DNA of 63,310 bases from an uncultured Gammaproteobacteria bacterium. GTDB taxonomy: Bacteria; Pseudomonadota; Gammaproteobacteria; Steroidobacterales; XN24. Shown here piece by piece: positions 36,175-45,178 of this stretch. The DNA is taken from NCBI GenBank assembly GCA_947259915.1, contig CAMYOC010000028.1:207749-271058 (forward strand). Direction: 5' to 3'. A program made the translations under genes and the position numbers. The notes beneath the pieces were generated by a model that was not told the origin of the DNA, searched no databases, and worked only from the letters and a program-made list of their open reading frames with translations. The number at the start of each line of letters is the position of its first letter. Position 1 is the first letter of the stretch.

Positions 36175-38592
36175 ATGAAGCTCTTTCTCCGTACCCTCTA
36201 TGCTGCGGCTGCGTTGTTGCTGATTCTTGCCGCCGGCGCGGCCGTCGCGACAGCGGGCGCGTATTATTATGTGTTGCCCAGCCTGCCGGCAGTGGAGTCG
36301 CTTCAGGACATCCGTCTCCAGGTTCCGCTGCGAGTCTACACCCGTGACGGCCGGTTGTTGGCGGAATATGGCGAGATGCGCCGTATTCCGCTGTCTTTCG
36401 AGCAGATCCCACCCGTCGTGGTGGATGCGTTCCTGGCCGCCGAGGACGATCGGTTTTTCGAGCACCCCGGCGTCGATTATCAGGGCCTGGTCCGCGCCAC
36501 GGCGTCCCTGATGCTCACCGGGGAGCGTCGCCAGGGCGGCGGCACCATAACCATGCAGGTGGCGCGCAATTTCTTCCTCACCCGGGAGAAAACCATCTCG
36601 CGCAAGGTCCGGGAGATTTTTCTGGCGCTGCGTATCGAGAGCCAGATGAGCAAGCAGGAGATCATCACGCTCTATATGAACGCGATATTTCTGGGCCAGC
36701 GCGCCTATGGCGTGGGCGCGGCCGCCGAGGTGTATTTCGGCAAGACCGTAGACGCACTCAGCCTCGCCGAGGCCGCGACTATCGCAGGCCTGCCGAAAGC
36801 GCCGTCACGGGACAACCCGGTTGCCAGTCCGGAGCGGGCCGAGCAGCGCCGCGCCTATGTGCTGCGCCGGATGATGGAGACCAGCAGCATCGACAGGGCC
36901 GCGTTCGAGCAGGCCAGTACGGAACCGATGGAATCTGTGCTGCATGGCGCGACGGTGGAGACCGATGCGCCGTATGTGGGGGAGATGATCCGTCTGCAAG
37001 TGCTCGACCTCGTCGGCCCCGAGGCATACACGGCTGGATATATCGTCATCACGACGATAGACAGCCGTCTGCAGGCAGCGGCCGTGTCGGCGCTCCGCGA
37101 GGGACTGATGGAGTATGACCGGCGCCACGGCTACCGGGGTCCGCTGGCAAAAATCGACATGTCTGGTGCGGACGAGACAGAGGATTTTGCCGAGCAGCTG
37201 GCGGGTTATCGTGCCGGACCGGGCATGCAGATCGGCCTGGTCACCGCGGTCGAGGGCCAGACCGCGCAAGTCCTGGTGCCCGGTCACGGCACCCTGGTCT
37301 TGCCTTGGGAGGGTCTTGACTGGGCCCGTGCGTTTATCGATGACAACACGCGCGGCCCGGAGCCGGCGGTGGCCGCGGACATCCTGTCGGTGGGCGATCT
37401 GATCGAGGTCAGCCCGATGGAGAACGGTGACTGGCGGCTGAGCCAGGCGCCGACGGTACAGGGCGCAATTGTCGCCGTGGACCCGATCGATGGCGCCGTG
37501 GCCGCGCTGAGCGGCGGTTTCGACTTCGAGGCCAGCAAATACAATCGGGCGGCCCAGGCCCGGCGTCAGCCGGGGTCCTCTTTCAAACCCTTTATCTACT
37601 CGGCCGCGCTGGAAAACGGCTTTACCACCGCGACGATGGTCAACGATGCGCCGGTCGTATTCAGGGATGATCAGCTGGAAAGCACCTGGCGCCCGGAAAA
37701 CTACAGTCAGCGTTTTTATGGTCCGACCCGGCTGCGCGAAGCGCTGGTGCGATCGCGCAATCTGGTTTCGATCCGCGTACTCCGCTCGATGGGTGTGGGT
37801 AACGCCATCGACCACATCACCGCGTTCGGCATCCCCGAGTCCGCCATGCCCCGTGATCTGTCATTGGCACTGGGCAGCGTGACCCTGACGCCGATGGAAC
37901 TGGCCGACGCCTACACGGTATTCGCTAACGGCGGCTTCAGCGTCGACACCTATCTGATCGACCGCATCGTGGATGCCGAGGGCGCAGCGATCATGCAGTC
38001 CGATCCACTGGTCGCATGCGCATCCTGCACCGACGCCGAGCAGGCCGCCGCTGAGGGTCGGGTGGGCCGGCCCGCGGTGCAAGACGAGACGATGACCATC
38101 GACTATGCGCCGGCGGCCATAAGCCGACAAAATGCCTATCTGGTTGCGGACATGATGCGGGACGTGATCCGTCGCGGCACCGGCAGACGCGCCATGGCCC
38201 TGGGTCGGGGCGACCTGTCCGGCAAGACCGGCACCACCAACGATCGTCGCGACGCCTGGTTCAGCGGCTTCAATGGCGATCTTGTGGCGACGGCCTGGGT
38301 GGGTTTCGATCAGGAGCGGCCACTGGGTGCCCGCGAAGAGGGTGGCCGCACCGCCCTGCCGATCTGGGTCAAGTTTATGGGCCAGGCCCTGGCCGGCGCC
38401 CCGGAGAGCCCGCCGCCGAAACCGTCGGGTCTGGTCACGGTACGCGTCTCCTCCAGCACCGGTCTGCTCGCGCGCAGCGCGGACGTGGACGCCATATTCG
38501 AGACCTTCCGGGCGGATCAGGTACCGCCGCCGGGAGAAGACGACAACGGATCGCCCTTCGGCCCGTCCGAGGACGAAGAGCCGATATTCTAG
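36175..38592 (+). CDS. mrcA: bifunctional penicillin-binding protein 1A
   Basis: This 805-aa class A PBP polymerises and cross-links peptidoglycan in the periplasm. A membrane anchor spans residues about 8-30. The GT51 glycosyltransferase has catalytic Glu90 in AAEDDRFFEHPG, GGTITMQVARN and the KVREIFLALRIE region. An OB-like insert follows. The transpeptidase has S468-x-x-K (GSSFKPF), S527-R-N and K684-T-G-T. Length is slightly below E. coli PBP1A (850). No clear ribosome site precedes the ATG. Divergent pilM next to the PBP1A gene is a common gammaproteobacterial order. Confidence 0.95.
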   Translation: MKLFLRTLYAAAALLLILAAGAAVATAGAYYYVLPSLPAVESLQDIRLQVPLRVYTRDGRLLAEYGEMRRIPLSFEQIPPVVVDAFLAAEDDRFFEHPGVDYQGLVRATASLMLTGERRQGGGTITMQVARNFFLTREKTISRKVREIFLALRIESQMSKQEIITLYMNAIFLGQRAYGVGAAAEVYFGKTVDALSLAEAATIAGLPKAPSRDNPVASPERAEQRRAYVLRRMMETSSIDRAAFEQASTEPMESVLHGATVETDAPYVGEMIRLQVLDLVGPEAYTAGYIVITTIDSRLQAAAVSALREGLMEYDRRHGYRGPLAKIDMSGADETEDFAEQLAGYRAGPGMQIGLVTAVEGQTAQVLVPGHGTLVLPWEGLDWARAFIDDNTRGPEPAVAADILSVGDLIEVSPMENGDWRLSQAPTVQGAIVAVDPIDGAVAALSGGFDFEASKYNRAAQARRQPGSSFKPFIYSAALENGFTTATMVNDAPVVFRDDQLESTWRPENYSQRFYGPTRLREALVRSRNLVSIRVLRSMGVGNAIDHITAFGIPESAMPRDLSLALGSVTLTPMELADAYTVFANGGFSVDTYLIDRIVDAEGAAIMQSDPLVACASCTDAEQAAAEGRVGRPAVQDETMTIDYAPAAISRQNAYLVADMMRDVIRRGTGRRAMALGRGDLSGKTGTTNDRRDAWFSGFNGDLVATAWVGFDQERPLGAREEGGRTALPIWVKFMGQALAGAPESPPPKPSGLVTVRVSSSTGLLARSADVDAIFETFRADQVPPPGEDDNGSPFGPSEDEEPIF

Positions 38593-38624
38593 CCTCAGGC
38601 CTCGCGGCCAGAAGGGTGCCAGAG

Positions 38625-39236
38625 ATGCCCAGGAAACGCAGTCACCGATCCCTGCAGGCCAGATACGGCGTCGCTCAGGAAGCCGCGCGGATCATGCGGG
38701 AACAGGGCATAAAGGATTTTCTGCTTGCCAAACGCAAGGCGGCCGAACGCCTCGGCATCTCGGATCGTACCGCGCTGCCTGGCAATGACGAGATCGCCGC
38801 TGCGCTGACCGAACAGCAGCGTCTGTTCGGTGGCGCAGCCTATCCGGCCCGCCTGCGCGCTCTGCGCGAGACGGCGGGTCAGGCCATGGACATGCTCAGA
38901 GAGTTTGAGCCGCGACTGGTCGGCTCGGTATTGAGCGGTGCGATCACTGAACACAGCGACGTCAATCTGCATGTGTTTTCCGACACCGCGGAGGCGGTCG
39001 CCATACGGCTGATGGACCAGGGCATCCCTTACGAAATGAACGAGCGGCGAATCCGCTATCCGACGGAACGTATCGAGCAGCTGCCCAGCTTCCGTTTTAT
39101 CGCCGGCGACGTCTCAGTTGAGGCGACCGTCTTCCCTGTCCAGGGCCTGCGTCAGGCACCGAGCTGTCCGGTGGACGGTCGTCCGATGCAGCGGGCACGA
39201 CTGCCGGATCTCAAAGCGCTGCTGGTCGAAAGCTGA
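38625..39236 (+). CDS. conserved protein, possibly nucleotidyltransferase-like
   Basis: This 203-aa soluble protein has a basic N-terminal helical half (KRSHRSLQARYGVAQEAARIMREQG, LAKRKAAERLGI). The C-terminal half has LVGSVLSGAITEHSDVNLHVFSD, which loosely resembles the GS-x-D-x-D strand of minimal nucleotidyltransferases. In that comparison Asp is present only in part, so catalysis is doubtful. The ATG at 38625 has GAAGG nine bases upstream; an in-frame GTG at 38616 lacks one. It lies 32 nt after PBP1A and 8 nt before the end of gltA. Function unknown. Confidence 0.7.
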   Translation: MPRKRSHRSLQARYGVAQEAARIMREQGIKDFLLAKRKAAERLGISDRTALPGNDEIAAALTEQQRLFGGAAYPARLRALRETAGQAMDMLREFEPRLVGSVLSGAITEHSDVNLHVFSDTAEAVAIRLMDQGIPYEMNERRIRYPTERIEQLPSFRFIAGDVSVEATVFPVQGLRQAPSCPVDGRPMQRARLPDLKALLVES

Positions 39237-39244
39237 CGTGCCGC

Positions 39245-40543
39245 TCAATCCCGCTCGCTGACGGCGATGTAATCGCGCTCGGTCGGACCGGTGTATAGCT
39301 GGCGCGGCCGGCCGATGCGGGTACTCGGATCCGCAGTCATCTCCTGCCAGTGCGCGACCCAGCCCACTGCTCTTGCGATCGCGAACATGACCGTGAACAT
39401 GGATACGGGAATACCCAGCGCGCGATAGATAATGCCGGAATAGAAATCCACGTTCGGATAGAGCTTCTTCTCGACGAAGTACTCGTCCTGCAGCGCAATC
39501 TCTTCCAATCGCAGCGCCAGCTCGAACATCGGTGAGTCCGTGGTGCCCAGCTGCGTCAGTACCTTATGGCACATCTCGCGGATGATCTTGGCGCGGGGAT
39601 CGAAGTTCTTGTAGACGCGATGGCCGAAGCCCATCAGACGGAAGGGATCGTCACGATCCTTGGCCCGGGCCACGTATTTAGGGATCTGCGAGGTGTCGCC
39701 GATCTGCTCGAGCATCTTCAGCACCGCCTCGTTCGCGCCGCCGTGGGCCGGGCCCCACAAGGCCGAAACGCCCGCAGCGATCGCCGCGTAGGGATTGGTG
39801 CCGGAACTGCCAGCCAGGCGCACGGTGGATGTACTGCAATTCTGCTCATGATCCGCGTGCAGGATAAACAACAGATCCAGCGCCTCGGCCGCGACCGGAT
39901 CCACTTCGTAGTCTTCGCAGGGCACGGCGAAGAACATGTTCAGCAGGTTGCTGCAATAGTCCAGATCGTTGCGCGGATAAACGAAGGGCTGTCCGACCGA
40001 GTGCTTGTAGGCGGCGGCCGCTATGGTGGGCATCTTGGCGATGATGCGATGGGCGAAAATCTCACGATGCTCCGGATTCTTGATGTCCATGGAGTCGTGA
40101 TAAAACGCGGACATCGAGCCGACCACACCAGACACCATCGCCATCGGATGGGCGTTGAAATGGAATCCGTTGAAAAACCGCAGCAGGGTCTCGTTGATCA
40201 TGGTGTGATGCATGATCAAGCCTGCGAATTCCGACTGTTCGCTGGCCGTCGGCAGCTCACCGTACAGCAGCAGATAAGCGACTTCCAAAAAACTGCTGTT
40301 GGCGGCCAGCTGGTCCACCGGATAGCCGCGGTACAACAGCACGCCTTTCTCACCATCGATAAAGGTGATCTTGCTCTCGCAGCTGGCCGTGGCAACGAAT
40401 CCCGGATCGGAAGTAAAAACACCGTGGTCGCGATACAGACGGCCGATGTCCACCACTGCGGGACCGATTGAACCTTCACTGACCCCCAGCCTGGAGGTCG
40501 TGCCGCTCTCTACATCCTTGAGTTCGAAAAACTTGTCGCTCAT
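39245..40543 (-). CDS. gltA: citrate synthase (type II)
   Basis: This 432-aa TCA-cycle enzyme condenses oxaloacetate with acetyl-CoA. Catalytic-site segments are [44 protein letters not shown] (active-site His) and [16 protein letters not shown] (active-site Asp region). An N-terminal domain ([19 protein letters not shown]) places it among NADH-inhibited hexameric Gram-negative enzymes. The ATG at 40543 has AGGGA seven bases upstream; the nine codons before it in the open frame are not conserved. Confidence 0.97.
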   Translation of the reverse strand: MSDKFFELKDVESGTTSRLGVSEGSIGPAVVDIGRLYRDHGVFTSDPGFVATASCESKITFIDGEKGVLLYRGYPVDQLAANSSFLEVAYLLLYGELPTASEQSEFAGLIMHHTMINETLLRFFNGFHFNAHPMAMVSGVVGSMSAFYHDSMDIKNPEHREIFAHRIIAKMPTIAAAAYKHSVGQPFVYPRNDLDYCSNLLNMFFAVPCEDYEVDPVAAEALDLLFILHADHEQNCSTSTVRLAGSSGTNPYAAIAAGVSALWGPAHGGANEAVLKMLEQIGDTSQIPKYVARAKDRDDPFRLMGFGHRVYKNFDPRAKIIREMCHKVLTQLGTTDSPMFELALRLEEIALQDEYFVEKKLYPNVDFYSGIIYRALGIPVSMFTVMFAIARAVGWVAHWQEMTADPSTRIGRPRQLYTGPTERDYIAVSERD

Positions 40544-40714
40544 ACCTGTTTCCCTGAAAGCCAAAACCAATTGCGCTCGCCAGCGGCAAACCGTACCGCC
40601 ATGATCTCGGTACCTGCCTGCTCGGGGGTCTGCATGGGCCGCGGGGGCCCCGGGGGCGGAATAGACCGGCGAGGTTCACCGCAGGACGCTCAGCGCACCT
40701 CCGGTGAGAAGAAA

Positions 40715-40744
40715 AGTATAAGGCAGCCCCCCTCTGATTGACAG
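40715..40744 (-). promoter_or_regulatory. candidate gltA promoter
   Basis: CTGTCA (40744-40739), an 18-bp spacer and TATACT (40720-40715) lie just past the rpmE terminator. They predict a leader of about 165 nt for gltA. Confidence 0.4.
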
Positions 40745-40780
40745 ATTATCGCCGTATAAAAAAGGCGGGCGCGGGAACGA

Positions 40781-40804
40781 AAAAGGGCGCCGCAAGGCGC
40801 CCTT
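40781..40804 (-). terminator. rpmE intrinsic terminator
   Basis: GGGCGCC, loop TTGC and GGCGCCC, followed by five U residues on the minus strand, begin 29 nt after the rpmE stop and separate rpmE from gltA. Confidence 0.9.
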
Positions 40805-40832
40805 CAGATAGATCAGATCCGGATCAGCGCGC

Positions 40833-41042
40833 CTAGTTGGCCGCCTTGCCGTATTTGCGGCGGAATTTGTCCACCCGGCCCCCGCTGTCGAGGATCTTCT
40901 GCTTACCCGTATAGAACGGATGGCATTTGGAGCAGACTTCGATGTGCAGGTCCTCGCCCATCGTGGAACGGGTCTGGAAGGTGTTCCCGCAGCTGCAGGT
41001 CACGCTGATCTCTTCGTACTTGGGATGGATATCGGCTTTCAT
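40833..41042 (-). CDS. rpmE: 50S ribosomal protein L31 (zinc-binding form)
   Basis: This 69-aa ribosomal protein opens [12 protein letters not shown]. Cys16, Cys18, Cys37 and Cys40 form the zinc ribbon of the C+ type; no C- paralogue is in the window. The ATG at 41042 has GGAG seven bases upstream. It is monocistronic, with a good promoter and a terminator. The C+ form commonly loses out to zinc-independent paralogues under zinc starvation. Confidence 0.97.
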   Translation of the reverse strand: MKADIHPKYEEISVTCSCGNTFQTRSTMGEDLHIEVCSKCHPFYTGKQKILDSGGRVDKFRRKYGKAAN

Positions 41043-41090
41043 CTTCCAACTCCTGGCTCGAGCCAGAGCGCCTGTAAAAAAGAGCCGCGT

Positions 41091-41119
41091 ATGATATCGA
41101 TTCCGCCCGGGACTCACAA
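41091..41119 (-). promoter_or_regulatory. rpmE promoter
   Basis: TTGTGA (41119-41114), a 17-bp spacer and TATCAT (41096-41091) predict a start near 41084 and a leader of about 42 nt. That leader contains the palindrome CTGGCTCGAGCCAG directly before the ribosome site. Confidence 0.65.
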
Positions 41120-41466
41120 GCCCCTGACCCTTGATGACCAGTGCTCTGGCCAGGGCAGGTCGATGGTCTCTTATCAATCAAACCTAGCGCATTACTTTAG
41201 CTTTCAGGCAGAAACTCGGTATGGCCATCGGAGTTTCCGGCTTATCCACAATATTTGTGGATAAGCCTGTGGAATAAACCAGAATGGTCTATCAGCGGTG
41301 CTTTCATCATAGTGTCACAAACGTTTTGAGCAAAAAGCGATCAATCTATGTTTAGTTATAATAATCATTGACTTACGCTTGTCTTGCCGGATATCTCCGG
41401 CGCAGAGACCGGCGAACGCCGCGAACAACCCGCGACCCGGCAAGCCCCTGTGAATAAATCCCCGGC
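41120..41466. other. gene-free AT-rich segment with DnaA boxes
   Basis: No gene is visible in these 347 bp. A perfect 13-bp inverted repeat (41239-41251 with 41255-41267, 3-nt loop) carries two consensus DnaA boxes, TTATCCACA at 41242-41250 and its reverse complement at 41256-41264. A third box, TTATTCACA on the minus strand, lies at 41449-41457, fitting TTATNCACA. A degenerate copy (TGTGGAATA) starts at 41269. The stretch 41300-41372 is AT-rich, with one GATC. A minus-strand promoter candidate, TTGCTC-N16-TATGAT (41333-41306), also points through the palindrome. Confidence 0.7.
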
Positions 41467-41739
41467 TCAGGCGCCTCTATCGGCATCAACCCTGTCCGCG
41501 ACCGGCGACTCAGACACGTTCAGAATCCGGTCCAGGCGGACCCGACGGCGTGCCTCGGCTGCATCCGCGAACACCAGGAACTCTTCGCCTCCCCTGGTCT
41601 CCAGGTCCAGCGGTCGGACCACCTCAATCCGAAGCAATCCATCCTGCTCCCGCCAACTCAGACGCAGGCGTTGCCGCCGCATGATTGCAAGCTCGTAGCG
41701 GTCGTGGACCGCGCAATCCACCTGCCGGTAGTCACCCAT
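41467..41739 (-). CDS. Rof-like Rho-binding antiterminator family protein
   Basis: This 90-aa small cytosolic protein aligns well with E. coli Rof (YaeO), which binds Rho and blocks termination. YRQVDCAVHDRYELA corresponds to the Rof N-terminus (YxPINCDDYDNLELA). RLRLSWREQDG, GEEFLVF and RRVRLDRILNVS follow the same beta pattern. I chose the ATG at 41739, which overlaps the hemW stop by 8 nt (ATGGGTGA); the longer frame upstream runs inside hemW. It is the last gene of the PP2C-rph-rdgB-hemW run. Rho binding is inferred from the family. Confidence 0.68.
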   Translation of the reverse strand: MGDYRQVDCAVHDRYELAIMRRQRLRLSWREQDGLLRIEVVRPLDLETRGGEEFLVFADAAEARRRVRLDRILNVSESPVADRVDADRGA

Positions 41740-42919
41740 TGCCAGGCCCGGATACGCCGGCATCAGGACGGGGCGGCAGGAAACGAGCCTGCAGATCATT
41801 GAGAAACCTGAAGCCAAGCGCCGAGGCCCGCCAACCGCCATCACCATCACTCAGCAGCATGCCCTCTTCTTCCAGGATCTCCAGCTCGCGCCTCAACCCG
41901 CCGATCTCGCTACCGGTACGCACCTGGTAGTCGCACTCGTGGATGCCGGTGGTCAATCTGAGACCGTTGAGCATGAACTCGAACCTCAGCTGCGCCGCAT
42001 CCATCAGCGTCTCTCCATCGACAGGCGGAACCGGTGCGGCCATATATGACTGCGGATGTCTGTTTTTCCAGCGGCGGCTCACGATCAGTGGCTCACCCTG
42101 ACTCAGCTTGCCGTGAGCGCCCGCGCCGATCCCGAGGTAATCGCCGAAACGCCAGTAGTTGACGTTGTGCCGGCAGACTCTCCCATCGCGGGCGTAGGCG
42201 GATACCTCGTAACGCTCGAAGCCGGCCGCGGCAAGACGCTCGGCGCATGCGATCTCGGCATCGGCGATCAGGTCATCATCCGGACGCACAGGCGGCCGGG
42301 CATGGAACAGCGTGTTCGGCTCGATGGTGAGCTGGTAGTGCGAGATATGGCTGGGCTGGGCCTGGATCGCCTGCTCCACGTCAGCGAGGGCGGCGGCGAT
42401 ATCCTGACCGGGAAGCCCGTACATCAGATCGAGGTTGACGTTGGTGATGTCGGCGCGGCGCAGTTCTTCCAGCGTTGTCTCGGTTTCTCGCGGCGAGTGA
42501 ATCCGGCCCAGCGCCGTCAGTTTGTCTGCGTCGAAACTCTGCACGCCGACCGACACACGGTTGACCCCGGCGGCGGCATAGTCGGCAAAACGGCCCCGCT
42601 CCACGGCTCCCGGGTTCGCCTCGAGCGTGATCTCGGCATCCGGCGCCAGACTGCCGCGCCGTCTGACCGCGACGATCAGACGGTCTATTGATTCGGCGCT
42701 GAACAGACTTGGCGTCCCGCCGCCGAAGAACACCGACTCGATCTGCCGGCCGCCAGCGCGTCCCAGTTCCTCATCCAGGTCGGCAATCAGCGCAGCCAAA
42801 TAGGCCTTTTCCGGCAAACTGCCGCGAACGGCGTGAGAATTGAAGTCGCAATAGGGGCACTTCTTCACGCACCACGGCAGGTGGACATAAAGGCTGAGCG
42901 GCAACGGCGTTGGCGACAT
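41732..42919 (-). CDS. hemW: radical SAM haem chaperone HemW
   Basis: This 395-aa radical-SAM protein, often mis-annotated as oxygen-independent coproporphyrinogen oxidase, carries Cys17-x3-Cys21-x2-Cys24 (CVKKCPYC) for the 4Fe-4S cluster. It also has FFGGGTPS, VNRVSVGVQSF, MYGLPGQ and the HNVNYW motif (HNxxYW) linked to haem binding in HemW. The N-terminal extra Cys typical of true HemN is absent. It follows rdgB by 15 nt and overlaps the Rof-like gene. Confidence 0.93.
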   Translation of the reverse strand: MSPTPLPLSLYVHLPWCVKKCPYCDFNSHAVRGSLPEKAYLAALIADLDEELGRAGGRQIESVFFGGGTPSLFSAESIDRLIVAVRRRGSLAPDAEITLEANPGAVERGRFADYAAAGVNRVSVGVQSFDADKLTALGRIHSPRETETTLEELRRADITNVNLDLMYGLPGQDIAAALADVEQAIQAQPSHISHYQLTIEPNTLFHARPPVRPDDDLIADAEIACAERLAAAGFERYEVSAYARDGRVCRHNVNYWRFGDYLGIGAGAHGKLSQGEPLIVSRRWKNRHPQSYMAAPVPPVDGETLMDAAQLRFEFMLNGLRLTTGIHECDYQVRTGSEIGGLRRELEILEEEGMLLSDGDGGWRASALGFRFLNDLQARFLPPRPDAGVSGPGNG

Positions 42920-42934
42920 GCGTAGCGCGTCGTC

Positions 42935-43543
42935 TCAGGCAACAGCCATGGTCAGCCGTTCGATCAGTTTGCGCAGCGCCTGGGCCCGGTGGCTCAGACG
43001 ATTCTTCTCGGCTGGACTCAGCTCGGCGGAGGTCATCGACATGCCTCGCGGCACGAACAGCGGATCGTAGCCGAAGCCACCGCCGCCCCGTGGGTGATCG
43101 GCGATACGGCCCTCCCAGATCCCTTCACAAATCAGCGGCGCGGGATCGGCGGCATGGGCGAGACTGACGACGACGCAGCGGAAACGGCCGCTGCGCCCGG
43201 AACCCGGCACCTGTGCGAGGCGTTCGAGCAGCAATGCGTTATTGGCCTGGTCGTCGCCGTGGATACCGGCAAAGCGGGCTGAGTGCACGCCGGGTTCGCC
43301 GCCCAACGCATCTACCTCGAGACCGGAATCATCGGCGATCGCGGGCAAGCCGCTGGCGACACATGCCGCCCGGGCCTTGATGATCGCGTTTTCGACAAAA
43401 GTAAGCCCGGTTTCCTCGACGTCGGGCATCTCGAACTCCGACAGCGACCGGAGCTCGATCCCGCTCCCTTCCAGCAGCGCCTGGACTTCGGCCAGCTTGC
43501 CCTTGTTGGCGGAAGCCAGCACGACTCTGCGGCGTGCACTCAC
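42935..43543 (-). CDS. rdgB: XTP/dITP diphosphatase (non-canonical purine NTP pyrophosphatase)
   Basis: This 202-aa house-cleaning enzyme hydrolyses dITP, XTP and ITP. It opens [92 protein letters not shown] and the metal-binding Asp/Glu residues are all in place. The GTG start overlaps the rph stop as GTGA. Confidence 0.95.
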   Translation of the reverse strand: MSARRRVVLASANKGKLAEVQALLEGSGIELRSLSEFEMPDVEETGLTFVENAIIKARAACVASGLPAIADDSGLEVDALGGEPGVHSARFAGIHGDDQANNALLLERLAQVPGSGRSGRFRCVVVSLAHAADPAPLICEGIWEGRIADHPRGGGGFGYDPLFVPRGMSMTSAELSPAEKNRLSHRAQALRKLIERLTMAVA

Positions 43544-44268
43544 GACGCGGCGGCGTCGGCCATCGCCTCGCGTTGCAGATCGACCAGCTCGCGGGTGCCG
43601 GCAGCGGCCAGGCTCAACATCTGATCCAGCTCGTCGCGGCGGAACGCATGGCCTTCGGCCGTACCCTGGACCTCGACGAACGCACCCGCCTCGTTCATGA
43701 CCACGTTCATGTCGGTCTCGGCTTCCGAGTCCTCTGCATAGTCCAGATCGAGTACCGGTTCGCCCTTGTAGATCCCGACGGACACCGCGGCGATCTGGCC
43801 GTAGACAGGATCCTGACGCAGACGACCCTGTTTACGGATGGTCCGCACCGCGTCGACCAGCGACACATAGGCCCCGGTGATCGCAGCCGTCCGCGTACCG
43901 CCGTCTGCCTGCAACACGTCGCAATCCAGGGTGATAGTCATCTCTCCCAGCGCGCTGAGGTCGGTCACCGCGCGCAACGATCGTCCGATCAGCCGCTGGA
44001 TCTCCTGGGTACGCCCGCCCTGTTTCCCCCGCACCGCCTCCCGGCCGCTGCGGGTGTGCGTCGCGCGGGGCAACATGCCGTATTCCGCGGTGACCCAGCC
44101 GCGCCCGCTGCCGCGGAGGAAGGGCGGCACGCGTTCCTCGACGCTCGCGGTACAGAGCACGATCGTGTGACCAAATTCCACTAGCACCGAGCCCTCGGCG
44201 TGGCGGGTATAGCGGCGCGTAAAACGGACGGGTCGCAGTTGGTCGGGCCGGCGTCCACTGGGTCGCAT
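43540..44268 (-). CDS. rph: ribonuclease PH
   Basis: This 242-aa phosphorolytic 3'-5' exoribonuclease trims tRNA 3' ends. It opens [16 protein letters not shown] like E. coli RNase [78 protein letters not shown] and [11 protein letters not shown] supply the phosphate and RNA sites. I chose the ATG at 44268 because GGTGA sits seven bases before it and it matches the family start; an ATG six codons upstream is less likely. It is intact, unlike the frameshifted gene of E. coli K-12. Confidence 0.96.
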   Translation of the reverse strand: MRPSGRRPDQLRPVRFTRRYTRHAEGSVLVEFGHTIVLCTASVEERVPPFLRGSGRGWVTAEYGMLPRATHTRSGREAVRGKQGGRTQEIQRLIGRSLRAVTDLSALGEMTITLDCDVLQADGGTRTAAITGAYVSLVDAVRTIRKQGRLRQDPVYGQIAAVSVGIYKGEPVLDLDYAEDSEAETDMNVVMNEAGAFVEVQGTAEGHAFRRDELDQMLSLAAAGTRELVDLQREAMADAAAS

Positions 44269-44312
44269 GTGCTGTTCACCACTCATCAGGGTTGGGTTGG
44301 CGGCGCCGGCAC

Positions 44313-45056
44313 TCAGCCGGCAAGGACGCGCAAAGCGGCGGCGGTCGTGTTGTCGCTATGAGGGCCATTGGCGGCGACGGCTTTCTCGGCCAGCTCCCCG
44401 AGCGACTCCGAGAGCGGTCTGGACGAGTCAAAAGACGACGCGATGTACTCGTCGCTCAGTCCGGACCAGAAACCATCCGAGCAGACCAGGAGGATATCGT
44501 CGGTCTGCAGCCCGCGGAAGTTAGGCAGTGACAGATCGGGCAGACCCGACTCACCACCGAGGCACGCCTCCACATAATGGCGCATCGGATGGGTAGAGAC
44601 CTCCTCCGGCATGATCAGGCCTTCCTGCAACAGCACTTCGACATGGCTGTGGTCGCGTGTGCGTTCCACCACAGCGGAACCCCTCAGCAGATAGATGCGG
44701 GCATCGCCGACGTGGGCCCACCAGGCTCGCCCCTGGTGCACCAGGCATACGGCGCAGGTGGCGCGGGGCTTGTGTTCGACGGACAGGCCGCTGCCGATAG
44801 AGACAATCGCTTCGTGAGCATTCCTCACCAGGTCGTCGAGAAAGCCGGTCGGGTCCTTTATCGATTCGGATGACTGCCAGAAACTTTCGCTGATCGATTC
44901 GATAGCCACTTCCGCGGCGCGCTCGCCATCAGAATGACCACCCATGCCATCGAGTACGGCAAGAATGCAGCCCGCCTCGTTCTCGGCGACCAGCACCCGG
45001 TCCTGGTTTTGATCCCGATCCCCGATCAGGCTCAACTCGGCAGTTTGGTAACGCAA
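44313..45056 (-). CDS. PP2C-family serine/threonine phosphatase
   Basis: This 247-aa Mn/Mg-dependent phosphatase has the PP2C metal motifs in order: [53 protein letters not shown] and [11 protein letters not shown]. It resembles Stp1/PppA-type bacterial enzymes that reverse Ser/Thr phosphorylation. The only in-frame start is a TTG at 45056. No partner kinase is in the window. It heads the rph-rdgB-hemW-rof run, 44 nt before rph, and is divergent from yicC. Confidence 0.9.
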   Translation of the reverse strand: MRYQTAELSLIGDRDQNQDRVLVAENEAGCILAVLDGMGGHSDGERAAEVAIESISESFWQSSESIKDPTGFLDDLVRNAHEAIVSIGSGLSVEHKPRATCAVCLVHQGRAWWAHVGDARIYLLRGSAVVERTRDHSHVEVLLQEGLIMPEEVSTHPMRHYVEACLGGESGLPDLSLPNFRGLQTDDILLVCSDGFWSGLSDEYIASSFDSSRPLSESLGELAEKAVAANGPHSDNTTAAALRVLAG

Positions 45057-45074
45057 TCCGGGTCCCTTGGCTTT

Positions 45075-45083
45075 TGCTAGACT
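45075..45083 (+). promoter_or_regulatory. candidate extended -10 promoter of yicC-gmk
   Basis: TGCTAGACT combines a TGn extension with a -10 box in the 122-bp gap between the divergent PP2C and yicC genes, predicting a start near 45090. No clear -35 is visible. Confidence 0.35.
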
Positions 45084-45178
45084 ACGCGGCCTTGCCGCTG
45101 CGGAGGCAGAGTATAAGCTGACAGGGGCTGACGCGCACCGCGGCCGGGCGCCACCAGCCGCACACAGTCGGGAGTTTC

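Noticed and set aside
41387..41402. GCCGGATATCTCCGGC palindrome as a terminator after the Rof-like gene
   Set aside because: No U run follows in the direction of transcription.
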